A stretch of 64,000 nucleotides of DNA from Rothia amarae (GCF_014705945.2 NZ_CP061538.1:1488001-1552000); one strand, 5' to 3'; shown: positions 45,713 through 54,820, counted from the stretch's first letter. Notes: a model not told the origin generated them from the sequence alone. Translations and numbers: made by a program.

Positions 45713-45818
45713 CGGTTTCCTTTCTATAAAGAACCATTCCCACTGTAGTTGATAATAAGGATGCCCGGAAAATGAGAATTCCGGGCATCCAGGCTAGAGC
45801 TTGCTCCACGCTGATGCG

Positions 45819-46487
45819 TTAGTGACCGCTAGAGGAAGGCGAAGGAGACGCTGAAGCAGATTTCTTGGCCTCTTCAGCTTTTCTTGTTTCTTCGGCTTTC
45901 TTCTCTTCTTCAGCCTTAGCCTTAGCGGCCTCCTCGTCCTTCTTCTTTTGCTCCTCAGCGCGCTGGCTTGCCGTTGCATATGCCTGCGTGTCGTAGAGAG
46001 CGGGTGGATCGATGAGGTTTTCGGTCTTCGACTGATTGTCTTCAGCCAAGGGAGCGGCAGGTACCGGCGTTCCGGTGATTTCCCCGGTTTGCAGGTTGAT
46101 AGTTGCCTGTGCTTGCGTAGCAATGAGTCCCAGCTGTGAAGCTCGCACCGCTAAATCCTGGGGCGCTTGGTAGTAGGCAATCTCTTGGGAGAGAGCCTCA
46201 TTTTGCTGACTCAGTGAAAGCTCCTGGGTTCGCAAATCCACCAGGTCGTATTGGCGCGATGCGGTGAGGATGTTCGTGAGCAGAATCAACATCAGGGTCA
46301 ACGGGATGGATGCGATGACAAAAATCAGCATGGTCCAGCGGGTGCGCGGAGTAGCATCGGGCACCAAAGCCTTTTGCGAGCGCGAAGATTTCTCCGGCAC
46401 GCGCCGGTCGTCGCCACGAGGCACGACGCTCAGGTGGCGTCGTTTGACCTCCCGCTCGTTGCCGGGGAACTGTGGTTCGGCGCTCAT
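45819..46487 (-). CDS. ftsL: FtsL-like septum protein with Lys/Glu/Ala-rich tail
   Basis: The position between rsmH and ftsI, one membrane segment (about residues 51-72, [20 protein letters not shown]) and the following leucine/glutamine-rich coiled coil ([38 protein letters not shown]) identify this as the actinobacterial FtsL. It is 222 residues, about twice the usual size, because of an extracellular tail: a linker, then ~45 residues almost entirely Lys, Glu and Ala, then Ser/Pro. Its ATG overlaps the rsmH stop (ATGA), so the two are translationally coupled. Confidence 0.85.
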   Translation of the reverse strand: MSAEPQFPGNEREVKRRHLSVVPRGDDRRVPEKSSRSQKALVPDATPRTRWTMLIFVIASIPLTLMLILLTNILTASRQYDLVDLRTQELSLSQQNEALSQEIAYYQAPQDLAVRASQLGLIATQAQATINLQTGEITGTPVPAAPLAEDNQSKTENLIDPPALYDTQAYATASQRAEEQKKKDEEAAKAKAEEEKKAEETRKAEEAKKSASASPSPSSSGH

Positions 46488-47485
46488 GATGCAACCTTCG
46501 TCATTTTGATTTTTTCAGCGGCACGTAGTTTGGCACTGGCGGCTCGAGAGTTTTCTTCAATCTCGGTTTCAGTGGGTGGTTCTGCTCCGCGGGTAATGAT
46601 TTTGAGCTCAGGTTTATGTTCCTCTAGCTCTACAGGGAATCCCTTGGGCGCGCTAGATCGAGCTTTTTCGGCAATGGCCTGTTTGACTATCTTGTCTTCC
46701 AGGCTGTGATAACTCATAGCAACCAGGCGACCGCCCAGATTCAGGGCATTGATGGCTGCGGGAACGGCGCGTTCTAAGGCCTCTAGTTCGTGGTTGACTT
46801 CAATACGCAAGGCTTGGAAGGTGCGCTTGGCTGGATGTCCGCCCTTACGCTGGGCGCCAACTGGTACCACATTTTGGATGACGGCAACCAGCTCGCCTGT
46901 GGTTTTCAGCGGCTGGTTGGCTCGTGCCTCTACGATTCCTCGTGCAATGCGGGAAGCAAACTTTTCTTCACCGTAGGTTCGGATGATGCGGCGTAACTGG
47001 TGTTCTTCGTATTCGTTGACAACAACCGCTGCGGTAAGTTCTTCGGTCGAATCCATGCGCATATCGAGCGGCGCGTCATAGGAGTATGCGAAACCGCGTT
47101 CACGTTCGTCTAGTTGCATGGAGGATACGCCCAAATCCATCAGGATGCCGTCGACTCCCTGAAGTTGGCGGTCGAGTAAGATCTGTTCAATCTTGTCATA
47201 GACAGCATGGACAGGTTTGAATCTATCGCCAAAGCGCTGTAGGCGTTCTCCTGCCATGCGGTGTGCCATGAGGTCTCGGTCAATTCCGATGACGGTGAGG
47301 TGAGGAAAACGTTCCAGCATGGCTTCCGAGTGTCCGCCCATACCAAGGGTCGCATCAATGACCACGGGGTTCTCGCGGTCAAAGGCAGGGGCAAGCAATT
47401 CAAGGCAACGCTCTAGCATGACGGGCATGTGACGTTCTTCTGCGCGCTTACCCGAAACACCTGGGATGTTGGCGTTTTCGGTCAC
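46484..47485 (-). CDS. rsmH: 16S rRNA (cytosine-1402 N4) methyltransferase RsmH
   Basis: RsmH (MraW) methylates C1402 of 16S rRNA at the ribosomal P site. The 333-residue SAM-dependent enzyme has [33 protein letters not shown] (SAM site), [34 protein letters not shown], and the C-terminal [20 protein letters not shown] and [13 protein letters not shown]. It is the second gene of the dcw cluster, 58 bp after mraZ. Confidence 0.96.
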   Translation of the reverse strand: MTENANIPGVSGKRAEERHMPVMLERCLELLAPAFDRENPVVIDATLGMGGHSEAMLERFPHLTVIGIDRDLMAHRMAGERLQRFGDRFKPVHAVYDKIEQILLDRQLQGVDGILMDLGVSSMQLDERERGFAYSYDAPLDMRMDSTEELTAAVVVNEYEEHQLRRIIRTYGEEKFASRIARGIVEARANQPLKTTGELVAVIQNVVPVGAQRKGGHPAKRTFQALRIEVNHELEALERAVPAAINALNLGGRLVAMSYHSLEDKIVKQAIAEKARSSAPKGFPVELEEHKPELKIITRGAEPPTETEIEENSRAASAKLRAAEKIKMTKVAS

Positions 47486-47543
47486 TGGGGCTCCTCTGGC
47501 TTTTGGTCAGCTGGTGCGATATTTGGTGGCTTGCGCCGGGTGA

Positions 47544-47975
47544 TTAAAGAAGTCCGGGGATTACTTCTTCATCGGTTTGGGAAAATTGCTGTTCTTGCTC
47601 TTCAAGGTAGGAATTCCACACGGCTGAATCCCATATCTCAGCCCGTGCACCTGCACCAATCACAGTCAAATCTTTTCCCAGTCCCGCATAGTCCCTCAAT
47701 GCTTGAGGAATAGTTACACGACCCTGTTTATCAGGTTGCTCGTCGGAGGCTCCTGAAAGAAACACGCGGATGTAGTCTCTGGCTTGCTTCGAAGAAAGCG
47801 GCGCTGAACGCATTTGTTCATAGACTCGCTGAAATTCCTGGGCGGAAAAGACGTAGAGGCAACGCTCCTGCCCCCGGGTAAGCACTAGACCCGCAGACAG
47901 TTCCTCGCGGAACTTTGCCGGGAGGATGACTCGGCCTTTTTCGTCCAGTCGAGGTGTGTATGTTCCAAGGAACAT
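47544..47975 (-). CDS. mraZ: Transcriptional regulator MraZ
   Basis: MraZ is a DNA-binding regulator that, in E. coli and mollicutes, controls its own dcw operon. The 143-residue protein has two SpoVT/AbrB-like domains, [21 protein letters not shown] and [21 protein letters not shown], each with the DxxxR signature. I chose ATG 47975 because the family starts [11 protein letters not shown] and GAGGTG lies eight bases upstream; a GTG three codons earlier overlaps that site. Repeats upstream at 48031-48070 look like its binding sites. Confidence 0.96.
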   Translation of the reverse strand: MFLGTYTPRLDEKGRVILPAKFREELSAGLVLTRGQERCLYVFSAQEFQRVYEQMRSAPLSSKQARDYIRVFLSGASDEQPDKQGRVTIPQALRDYAGLGKDLTVIGAGARAEIWDSAVWNSYLEEQEQQFSQTDEEVIPGLL

Positions 47976-48030
47976 GGACCACACCTCATTTCTCTTCTTC
48001 TTGCGTGCAGAGCACCAAAACTACATGTTT

Positions 48031-48070
48031 GTTGTTCTACTTTCCTCCACTTTACTCCACAATGAACCAC
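48031..48070 (-). promoter_or_regulatory. MraZ-binding repeats upstream of mraZ
   Basis: Read on the minus strand, four units follow each other with exact 10-bp spacing: GTGGTTCATT, GTGGAGTAAA, GTGGAGGAAA and GTAGAACAAC. GTGG-type repeats with 10-bp period ahead of mraZ are the known MraZ operator layout. TAGAAC in the last unit could serve as a -10 with TTGTGG 17 bp upstream, which would place the operator on the promoter. The block lies 55-95 bp before the mraZ start. Confidence 0.75.
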
Positions 48071-48224
48071 ATTCAATCAAAAGACGCTCCACCCTGCGAA
48101 TTTTCAGGGTTTTCTGCGGAAAATTTTTTGGGTGAAAGAGCTTATGGGAGTTCGAATGCGCCACGATTCTTCGCCGAACGTCATCAACGGGGTGGGAAGT
48201 GGAGGGAAAAGTTATTAAAGAAAA

Positions 48225-48256
48225 AGAGCAAGAATCTTTCTCAAGATTCTTGCTCT
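48225..48256 (-). terminator. Terminator after the DUF3040 gene
   Basis: AGAGCAAGAATCTT (48225-48238) and its perfect complement (48243-48256) flank a four-base loop; TTTTTC follows the 3' arm on the minus strand. It isolates the dcw promoter region from the upstream gene. Confidence 0.9.
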
Positions 48257-48276
48257 GCTCCATCGAAGCAATGCGG

Positions 48277-48675
48277 TTAGAAGGAGCCACCCTGGCGGTT
48301 ATCCCAACGCTGTTCCAGGTTCTTCATAAAGGTGCTGGATTCACGACGTCGGGGCGCAGCTGTTGAAGCGCCGGCGGTTCGTTCTGCGCTCTTGGCACCT
48401 CTGTCAGAGGTAGATGCCCAATAGACTCCGCCTGCCGCCACTAAGAAACCAAGCACTCCCAGCAAAATAATTTTAGTAGATACTCCCCAAATAATGAGAC
48501 CCAGTCCCACAAGTACGGCAACAACACCCAATACAATCTTTCGTACCGAAAGCTGAGTAGCTTGGGTAGACTCAGACGTTTCAGCGCTGATTGAGCTCAC
48601 AAAATCCGGATCATTCTCCCGCAACTCACGCTCAAGTTGGTCAAACAGTTGCTGTTCATGATCCGAAAGAGCCAT
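48277..48675 (-). CDS. DUF3040 family membrane protein
   Basis: This 132-residue actinobacterial protein has the DUF3040 start ALSDHEQQLFDQLERELRENDPDF, two adjacent membrane helices (IVLGVVAVLVGLGLIIWG and IILLGVLGFLVAAGGVYWA) and a basic cytoplasmic tail. A clear AAGGAG site precedes the ATG. Members are regularly found just upstream of mraZ, near dinB, as here. Its function is not known. Confidence 0.9.
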   Translation of the reverse strand: MALSDHEQQLFDQLERELRENDPDFVSSISAETSESTQATQLSVRKIVLGVVAVLVGLGLIIWGVSTKIILLGVLGFLVAAGGVYWASTSDRGAKSAERTAGASTAAPRRRESSTFMKNLEQRWDNRQGGSF

Positions 48676-48757
48676 GATTTCTCCTTGAGTGGTGCGGTTA
48701 GTAATCCAATAGGAAGTGTTCTCAATATTACAGATATTGCGGGGTGCACGCTATGAA

Positions 48758-49993
48758 TCACCCTGAGTGTTTTTTTAGCAGAGTTGCAGGGAGCAGTCCG
48801 TGGGAGCCGAATTTACTGTGTATCTGGTCCATAGCACTTTCCACCGAGTACCAGTCTGGAGCCCCCTGCTCACGCACCGCCGTCATATCTTCGGCAAAGA
48901 GAGATTCTTGAAAACCAGAGGAACGAGTCTGTAACCGTTCAGCTCGCACACCCAATAATCGGATGGCGCGAGGGGCAATGAACGCGCCGTCGTTCTGCTT
49001 CTCCAAGATGCCCAATTCCAATAGCCGCTTGATCACCGCTCGGTAAATTTTCTGCCCCGAATCGGTGGGGCTGGTGAGCATACATGAGCGAGTAATGGTT
49101 TCAAATCCTTCAAAACGTATCTTGAGACTCAGATTCTGGGCATATTTATCTGCCGAACGCAGACGCCGGGCTACTCCCATCGCTAAGGAAAAGAGCTCTT
49201 GGGTTATTTGTGTGCCTTCATGGGTGTCTTTAAGAAAAGTATGTTCTGCGCCCATGGACTTTTCTTCGCGCTCGGTAACTACCGCGCGGTCGTCCTTCCC
49301 TCTGCAAATTGCAAAGAGATGCGCCCCTAAAGACTGCCCAAATTTTTGTTGCAAAAAAGGAAGAGTGCATCCCCGCAGCTGTTGGACCGTGTGGATGCCC
49401 ATGGACTCAATATTCTGCGCTGTTTTCGGCCCTATCCCCCACAATTTCCCCACCGGCAATGGATCAAGAAACTCCTGCACTCTATAAGGAGGGATAACCC
49501 ACAGCCCATTAGGCTTACTGCCTGAGGATGCCATCTTGGCAATAAACTTATTGGCAGCAATACCTGCCGAGCAGGGAAGGTTAAGTTCATCACGGATACG
49601 CTCCCGAACCCGCTGGGCAGTCTGCACAGGATCTCCCAGCCGCTTTAGCGTTGGCGTCAAATCAACAAAAGCCTCATCGACGCTGACCTGCTCCACCCGG
49701 TCAGTGACCTCATGCAAAATCTTCATCACTTTCGCCGAGTATTCCCGATACGGCTGTGAAGGTTCCACAACAATCGCAGTCGGGCACGCACGCTTGGCCT
49801 GCACTAACGGCATTGCCGATCGCACTCCATAAACCCGTGCTTCATAAGAAGCAGACAAAACCACCGAACGCTCAGACTCCCGCGCCACAATAATCTGTTT
49901 GCCGCGCAGTTCAGGGCGCTGTAGAAGTTCAACGTTGACAAAGAAAGCATCCATATCCAGATGCATAATGACCCGACCAGACATTCGTTCCAC
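48758..49993 (-). CDS. dinB: DNA polymerase IV (Y family) DinB
   Basis: This translesion polymerase of 411 residues has the active-site motifs MHLDMDAFFVNVE and EQVSVDEAFVDLT, the KxxAKxAS region FIAKMASSGSKPNG and a helix-hairpin-helix (GIGPKTAQNIESMGIHT). Near the C-terminus QESLF is a likely sliding-clamp peptide. I chose GTG 49993 because GAGGGG lies six bases upstream; ATG 49984 is an alternative. A LexA-type box 15 bp upstream points to SOS induction. Confidence 0.94.
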   Translation of the reverse strand: MERMSGRVIMHLDMDAFFVNVELLQRPELRGKQIIVARESERSVVLSASYEARVYGVRSAMPLVQAKRACPTAIVVEPSQPYREYSAKVMKILHEVTDRVEQVSVDEAFVDLTPTLKRLGDPVQTAQRVRERIRDELNLPCSAGIAANKFIAKMASSGSKPNGLWVIPPYRVQEFLDPLPVGKLWGIGPKTAQNIESMGIHTVQQLRGCTLPFLQQKFGQSLGAHLFAICRGKDDRAVVTEREEKSMGAEHTFLKDTHEGTQITQELFSLAMGVARRLRSADKYAQNLSLKIRFEGFETITRSCMLTSPTDSGQKIYRAVIKRLLELGILEKQNDGAFIAPRAIRLLGVRAERLQTRSSGFQESLFAEDMTAVREQGAPDWYSVESAMDQIHSKFGSHGLLPATLLKKHSG

Positions 49994-50007
49994 AGCACCC
50001 CCTCAAT

Positions 50008-50023
50008 TCGAATACATATTCGA
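50008..50023 (-). promoter_or_regulatory. LexA (SOS) box upstream of dinB
   Basis: TCGAAT-ATGT-ATTCGA (minus strand) matches the Gram-positive/actinobacterial LexA site TCGAAC-N4-GTTCGA except for one symmetric substitution in each arm. With the centre it is a 7-bp-arm palindrome. It sits 15-30 bp before the dinB start, close enough to block initiation. Confidence 0.75.
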
Positions 50024-50132
50024 TTCTAGTCCGCAATGGTCTGTAACGCTACCCCGTCAGAATCCCTCAATAGTCAAAACATTTACTCTGACCTAAGCTG
50101 GAAAGAGATTCTCCCAACCGAAAGGGCAGCCC

Positions 50133-51248
50133 ATGGGCACCGCGCAACAATTTCAGAGCGTCGCCGCCGAAGAAAAGGCATACCTCGCAGCTCTCGAAGA
50201 AGAACTGAGCTACTTCTTCGCCCAGCAAAAAACTATCCTTGAGAGCATCTCCCCCGAATCATTGCCCCTGCTCGAATCTATCCAACAGCTCTCCACCGGC
50301 GGCAAACGACTCCGAGCTCTCCTTGCCTACTGGGGTAACCGTAGCGCAGGAGGAGACGCAAACTCCCCCGAAATCATCCGCTGCGGTGCCGCTATCGAAC
50401 TTTTCCAATCGGCAGCGCTCATCCACGACGACATCATCGACCGCTCCGACACTCGACGTGGCGCACCCGCCGTCCACCGCCGGTTCCAAGCTCAGCACAC
50501 CCAGCAAAACTGGCGAACCGACAGCGAAACCTTCGGCATCTCCAGTGCTATTATCACCGGCGACCTCTGCCTCTCCTGGTCAGAACAAATGTTTAACACC
50601 ATTGGAGAAAAAGCCCAAGGACTCTCCCAAGGAAGAGCAATCTTCGACCTCATGCGCACCGAAGTTATGGCAGGTCAATATCTCGACATTCTCGGCGAAG
50701 TAGTCAACACCGAAAAAAACAGCGCCGCCATCACGCGCAGCCGCAATGTACTGCGCTTCAAATCTGCAAAGTACTCCTGCGAACACCCCCTCGTGCTGGG
50801 CGCAGCCCTGGCGCTTTCCGCCCGCGTGGACGAACCCGCACCACTCCTTCAAAACCTCAGCCAATTCGGGCTCCCCCTCGGCGAAGCTTTCCAAATGCGC
50901 GACGACGTCCTGGGCGTCTTCGGCGAAAGCGCCATCACAGGAAAACCCACAGGGGATGACCTCCGCGAAGGCAAGCGCACCCTCCTGATTGCCCTCACCC
51001 AGCAAAAAGCAGAACCCGCGCTCTGGGAAAAACTCGATTCTGCCCTCGGCAACCAAGACCTCACAGAGACCGACATCGTAGAGCTCCAAAACATCATTAT
51101 CGACTGCGGAGCACTAGCCAGCTTAGAAGCAGAAATAGAGAAAATCGGTCAGCACGTGATTTCATCGCTTGAGGCAATGCCGATTGAAGAAACGCCTCGG
51201 CTGGCTCTAGAAAATATTGTGGCTCGGCTGCTTCACCGCGCGTCCTAA
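50133..51248 (+). CDS. Polyprenyl diphosphate synthase (IdsA/GGPP synthase type)
   Basis: This trans-isoprenyl diphosphate synthase extends allylic diphosphates with isopentenyl diphosphate. The 371-residue protein shows GGKRLRALLAYWG, the first aspartate-rich motif LIHDDIIDRSDTRRG and the second QMRDDVLGVFGE. Small residues precede the first motif, fitting a C20 or longer product, but length cannot be fixed from sequence. Its neighbours Rv2175c and pknL match the M. tuberculosis idsA2 locus. A strong bidirectional terminator follows. Confidence 0.9.
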   Translation: MGTAQQFQSVAAEEKAYLAALEEELSYFFAQQKTILESISPESLPLLESIQQLSTGGKRLRALLAYWGNRSAGGDANSPEIIRCGAAIELFQSAALIHDDIIDRSDTRRGAPAVHRRFQAQHTQQNWRTDSETFGISSAIITGDLCLSWSEQMFNTIGEKAQGLSQGRAIFDLMRTEVMAGQYLDILGEVVNTEKNSAAITRSRNVLRFKSAKYSCEHPLVLGAALALSARVDEPAPLLQNLSQFGLPLGEAFQMRDDVLGVFGESAITGKPTGDDLREGKRTLLIALTQQKAEPALWEKLDSALGNQDLTETDIVELQNIIIDCGALASLEAEIEKIGQHVISSLEAMPIEETPRLALENIVARLLHRAS

Positions 51249-51256
51249 TTTTTCAC

Positions 51257-51308
51257 TAAAAAGCGTGCGTGTGATCCATCCATTAGATGAATCACACGCA
51301 CGCTTTTA
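51257..51308. terminator. Bidirectional terminator between prenyl synthase and Rv2175c-like gene
   Basis: A 17-bp perfect stem (51259-51275 with 51291-51307) has A-runs on the left and T-runs on the right of the stem, so it works in both directions between these two convergent genes. Confidence 0.9.
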
Positions 51309-51338
51309 TAAAATACTGAGCGGTTACCGAGTGAGGTA

Positions 51339-51770
51339 CTACCAGGCAAGCGCAGAGGCACGACGGCGAATTTCGGTCTTGCGGCCATCGATGAGTGCAT
51401 CGATGGGGCGGCCCGGCAACGATTCGTCATCGGTAAAGAGCCACTCGATTGCTTCTTCATCGGTAAATCCAGCATCGCCCAAAACCACTAAGGTACCCTT
51501 GAGCGGTTCCAACGGGCGGTCTCCGCGTACGAAAAGGGCAGGAACCTTCCGCACCCCGGTTTCAGGATCACGCAGAGCAAGCAGAGCCCGCTCGGAAATC
51601 AAAGTGTGTACCCGAGTTACTTTGAGGTCAAATGCCTCAGCAAGGTCGGGGATGGTGAGCCATTCGCCCACGAGGTCAAAAATCTGTGCAGTTGAGTTTT
51701 CTTCAGTCACATCTATGAGTCTGCCAGAAATCCCCAGTGTTTGACGAGTTTTAGCTGCAAATTCTTTCAC
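51339..51770 (-). CDS. Rv2175c-like DNA-binding protein
   Basis: This ~143-residue winged-helix protein resembles M. tuberculosis Rv2175c: VGEWLTIPDLAEAFDLKVTRVHTLI as the helix-turn-helix, VPALFVRG, a GDAGFTDEEAIEWLFTDDESLPGRPIDAL core and the ending VRRRA-type (EIRRRASALAW). In M. tuberculosis Rv2175c is phosphorylated by the neighbouring kinase PknL, which changes DNA binding. Here too the kinase gene is divergent and 76 bp away. The start is uncertain: GTG 51770 is the longest; a GTG near residue 20 also fits. Confidence 0.85.
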   Translation of the reverse strand: MKEFAAKTRQTLGISGRLIDVTEENSTAQIFDLVGEWLTIPDLAEAFDLKVTRVHTLISERALLALRDPETGVRKVPALFVRGDRPLEPLKGTLVVLGDAGFTDEEAIEWLFTDDESLPGRPIDALIDGRKTEIRRRASALAW

Positions 51771-51846
51771 CGCTTGCCTTACACCTCCCAGGCCTCTGGC
51801 TCAGTACACGAACTTTCCAGCTTTTTCCCCTACTATCTATAGGGAT

Positions 51847-53343
51847 ATGAGTGAGAAGAAGAAACAGCCCTGGCTAACAGGCGAAATATTTGATGGCCAC
51901 TACGAGGTAGGCCACCTGATTGCCCGTGGCGGAATGGCAGAGGTTTACCACGGCGTGGATTTGTGGTCCAACAACCCGGTGGCGATTAAAGTTCTCTCTC
52001 CTCAACTTTCAGCCGACCCTTCGCAACAGCAGAAATTCTTTCGCGAAGAACGGTCTTTACGGCAGATTAGCCATGAACACGTGGTGGGCGTTCTGGGGTC
52101 TGGAACGCAAACGGTACACGGTTTGAAGCTGATGTTTATCGTGCTCGACTATGTGCACGGTTGTACACTCCAGCAGCTGTTGACCACGCGCCCAGTCCTG
52201 TCCGTTGGTGAAACCTTAGACATCATCGTTCCGGTAGCTGAAGGCCTGTCTGAAGTACATGCCCACCGCTTTATTCACCGAGATATTAAGCCCAGCAATA
52301 TACTTCTCTCATCGCTGGAACGCTCTATCAAACTCACCGATTTTGGTTTGACGCGGCGCACCGACCAGTCATGGACCGGCGAGCTCATGGGAACTCCAGC
52401 CTACGTGGCTCCTGAAATTGTTGACCCCAAAGCCAGCGTTGGTCCCGGCGTCGATATTTTTGCCCTGGGTATAGTGATGTTTCGGATGCTCGCTGGTCGG
52501 CTACCCTTCACCGGGCTCAGCGACGACCAGCAAATTATTTACCACAACATCAATACCGAAATACCTTCACTGGCGCAGTTTGCACCGGGTATTGATTCGG
52601 ATATTGTCGGGGTCGTGAAGTGGTGCACGCGCAAGCAAGCATCTGCCCGCCCCGCCGACGGGTCAGAACTTTTTGAAGTTCTGCAGTCTATTCGCGAGCG
52701 ACTCACCCAGGACGAGTTAGCGTATCGCGCCCAAAGTTCTGCCCCTCAAGAAACGCAGATGTGGGACGACGTTGAATACATCGCGGAGCGCACCGGCGCG
52801 ACCAACGTGCTTCAACGAACTTCCATCAGCGGGTTCAGAACTCTTGAAAATGACCACGACGACTCCTCGTGGAACGAGACAGATTCTGATTTCCTTGAAA
52901 CCGAGTACTACGAGCCCCAGGAAATTTCAGGGGTTGGCCCCCAACCGGCGCCCCATACTTCTTACCTTGAAGAATTCATAGAAGACGAAACAGGCGCCAC
53001 CTTCATCGACGAACGCGGCAGCACCCGCTATGAACCGATTTCAGCGTCCTACCGGCATGAAAGCAGCTCATCGGCCCAAGAACATAGTCTTCCTCGTACC
53101 TCACAGTTGGAACAGGTACCCCCCGCCAGCGAAGATTTCCCCACCAAAGGGGATCCTCGAAAAGCACCCGAACTATGGCAACCTGCCCCAGCCCTGCCCA
53201 CCGTTGTTTTAATCTTTATCGGCATCCTGCTGGCATTTGTGGTTGCAGGATTTGTGGGTTGGCAAATAGCCCAATCCACGGTGCAGTCAGGCTGGTTTGC
53301 CAGCTGGGTCAGTTTTGTTGATAGCTTTTCCGGTTCCGCCTAA
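51847..53343 (+). CDS. pknL: Membrane Ser/Thr protein kinase PknL
   Basis: This 498-residue kinase has all catalytic parts: the glycine loop IARGGMAEVYHG, the lysine in VAIKVL, HRDIKPSNILL, DFGLTRR and APEI. After the kinase domain (about residues 18-285) comes a ~165-residue acidic, Ser/Glu/Thr-rich linker, then one membrane helix (ALPTVVLIFIGILLAFVVAGFVGWQIA) and a short outside tail without PASTA domains. It is about 100 residues longer than M. tuberculosis PknL. The start lies 6-10 bp after a possible -10 (TATCTA), so the message may be near leaderless. Confidence 0.93.
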   Translation: MSEKKKQPWLTGEIFDGHYEVGHLIARGGMAEVYHGVDLWSNNPVAIKVLSPQLSADPSQQQKFFREERSLRQISHEHVVGVLGSGTQTVHGLKLMFIVLDYVHGCTLQQLLTTRPVLSVGETLDIIVPVAEGLSEVHAHRFIHRDIKPSNILLSSLERSIKLTDFGLTRRTDQSWTGELMGTPAYVAPEIVDPKASVGPGVDIFALGIVMFRMLAGRLPFTGLSDDQQIIYHNINTEIPSLAQFAPGIDSDIVGVVKWCTRKQASARPADGSELFEVLQSIRERLTQDELAYRAQSSAPQETQMWDDVEYIAERTGATNVLQRTSISGFRTLENDHDDSSWNETDSDFLETEYYEPQEISGVGPQPAPHTSYLEEFIEDETGATFIDERGSTRYEPISASYRHESSSSAQEHSLPRTSQLEQVPPASEDFPTKGDPRKAPELWQPAPALPTVVLIFIGILLAFVVAGFVGWQIAQSTVQSGWFASWVSFVDSFSGSA

Positions 53344-53385
53344 ACAGCCCACCTTGGCACCTAGCTCATTCAATGTGCTCAGCAA

Positions 53386-53419
53386 AAAGGAGCGCTACCT
53401 CCCAAGGTAACGCTCCTTT
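53386..53419. terminator. Hairpin terminator between pknL and aroG
   Basis: AAAGGAGCGCTACCT (53386-53400) pairs with 53405-53419 with one mismatch around a four-base loop. It starts 42 bp after the pknL stop and ends 12 bp before the aroG stop, serving both convergent genes. Confidence 0.75.
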
Positions 53420-53431
53420 CTCTCACTCTCT

Positions 53432-54820
53432 TTAGCGGCGGGAAAGGTACTCTGCCACCAAGAAAGCAATCTCTAGTGATTGTCGGTGATTCAAACGCGG
53501 ATCACACAGGGTCTCATAACGATCAGCAAAAGCTTCTTCATTAATCGGATCCGAACCGCCCAAGCATTCTGCGACGTCGTCGCCGGTCATCTCAATATGG
53601 ATACCGCCGGGGAAAGAACCCAACGCCTCATGCACCTCGAAGAAACCCTTGACTTCATCAACCACGTCATCGAACCGGCGAGTCTTGTAGCCCGAAGGTA
53701 CCGAAATAGTGTTGCCGTGCATAGGATCAGTCACCCACACCACCTTGGCACCGGAGGCCTGAACTCCCTCCACCAGCGCAGGCAGATTCTCCCGAATCTT
53801 AGAAGCCCCCATGCGGGTAATGAAGGTAAGACGGCCAGGTTCCCGCTCAGGGTCGAGCTTGTCTATCAGACGCAGGGCATCATCAGCAGTGGTGCTGGGA
53901 CCGAGTTTGACGCCGATGGGGTTGCGTACCTTCGAGAGGAAATCGACGTGAGCGTCGTCGAGCCCACGCGTACGCTCGCCAATCCAGATAAAGTGTCCTG
54001 AGGTGTCGTACGGCTGATTGGTACGAGAATCAATCCTGGTCAGAGCGCGCTCGTAATCGAGCAAAAGACCTTCGTGACCCACGTAAAGTTCGGTGGTCTT
54101 CATGGCGTCGAAGTCCGCTCCGCATGCCTCCATGAACTTCAGTGCACGATCAATCTCACCCGAGAGCGATTCGTAGCGGGCATGAGCGGGGTTAGATGTG
54201 AACCCACGATTCCACTGGTTAACCAAGCGCAAATCAGCAAAGCCGCCTGTGGTGAACGCACGCACCAAATTCAGCGTCGATGCCGAAGTGTGGTACCCCT
54301 GCACCATCCGGCGGGGGTCATGTGCGCGTGCTTCCTCAGCGAACTCAAAACCGTTGACCATTTCACCGCGGAAAGTCGGCAGAGTCACTCCATCGCGGGT
54401 TTCGGTGTTAGACGAGCGGGGCTTCGAAAATTGCCCAGCCATACGCCCCATTTTGACCACGGGCATCGAGGCACCGTAGGTCAAAACAACTGCCATCTGC
54501 AACAGGGTTTTTACGCGGGCTGAAATCTTATCGGCAGTTGCTCCCTCGAAAGTTTCAGCGCAATCGCCGCCCTGCAGGAAGAATGCCTTTCCCTTTGCTA
54601 CCTCAGCGAGGTTCTTGCGCAGGCGGTCAACTTCCCCAGCAAATACCAGCGGGGGCACGGTGTTGAGCTCGTTGATAACATTCGTATAGTCAGGATGCTC
54701 TTGCCATGTGGGTTGCTGGTCAATGTTAAGTTGGCGCCAGTCGTCAAGACCGGGAAAATTTTTTGCCGAGCTTGCGCTACCAGCTAGTCCGTTTTCCAAA
54801 GTCTCTTGATCCATAGTCAT
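53432..54820 (-). CDS. aroG: Class II DAHP synthase AroG
   Basis: This is the first enzyme of the shikimate pathway, condensing PEP and erythrose 4-phosphate. The 462-residue type II enzyme has LVFAGEVDRLRKNLAEVAKGKAFFLQGGDCAETFEG, MGRMAGQFSKPRS, NPIGVKLGPSTTADDAL, ITRMGASKIRENLP and WVTDPMHGNTISVPSG. ATG 54820 has AAAGGA upstream; a further 19 codons upstream are open but atypical. In actinobacteria the enzyme binds chorismate mutase. It is convergent with pknL as in M. tuberculosis. Confidence 0.95.
   Translation of the reverse strand: MTMDQETLENGLAGSASSAKNFPGLDDWRQLNIDQQPTWQEHPDYTNVINELNTVPPLVFAGEVDRLRKNLAEVAKGKAFFLQGGDCAETFEGATADKISARVKTLLQMAVVLTYGASMPVVKMGRMAGQFSKPRSSNTETRDGVTLPTFRGEMVNGFEFAEEARAHDPRRMVQGYHTSASTLNLVRAFTTGGFADLRLVNQWNRGFTSNPAHARYESLSGEIDRALKFMEACGADFDAMKTTELYVGHEGLLLDYERALTRIDSRTNQPYDTSGHFIWIGERTRGLDDAHVDFLSKVRNPIGVKLGPSTTADDALRLIDKLDPEREPGRLTFITRMGASKIRENLPALVEGVQASGAKVVWVTDPMHGNTISVPSGYKTRRFDDVVDEVKGFFEVHEALGSFPGGIHIEMTGDDVAECLGGSDPINEEAFADRYETLCDPRLNHRQSLEIAFLVAEYLSRR

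Noticed and set aside
48191-48211. Plus-strand GTGGG and GTGGAG near the DUF3040 terminator, considered as another MraZ site
   Set aside because: Orientation is reversed and spacing is 7 bp, not 10; only the block at 48031-48070 has the regular period.
50239-51097. Several long open frames overlapping the prenyl synthase gene
   Set aside because: Both aspartate-rich motifs lie in the 50133-51248 frame; the others are off-frame shadows.
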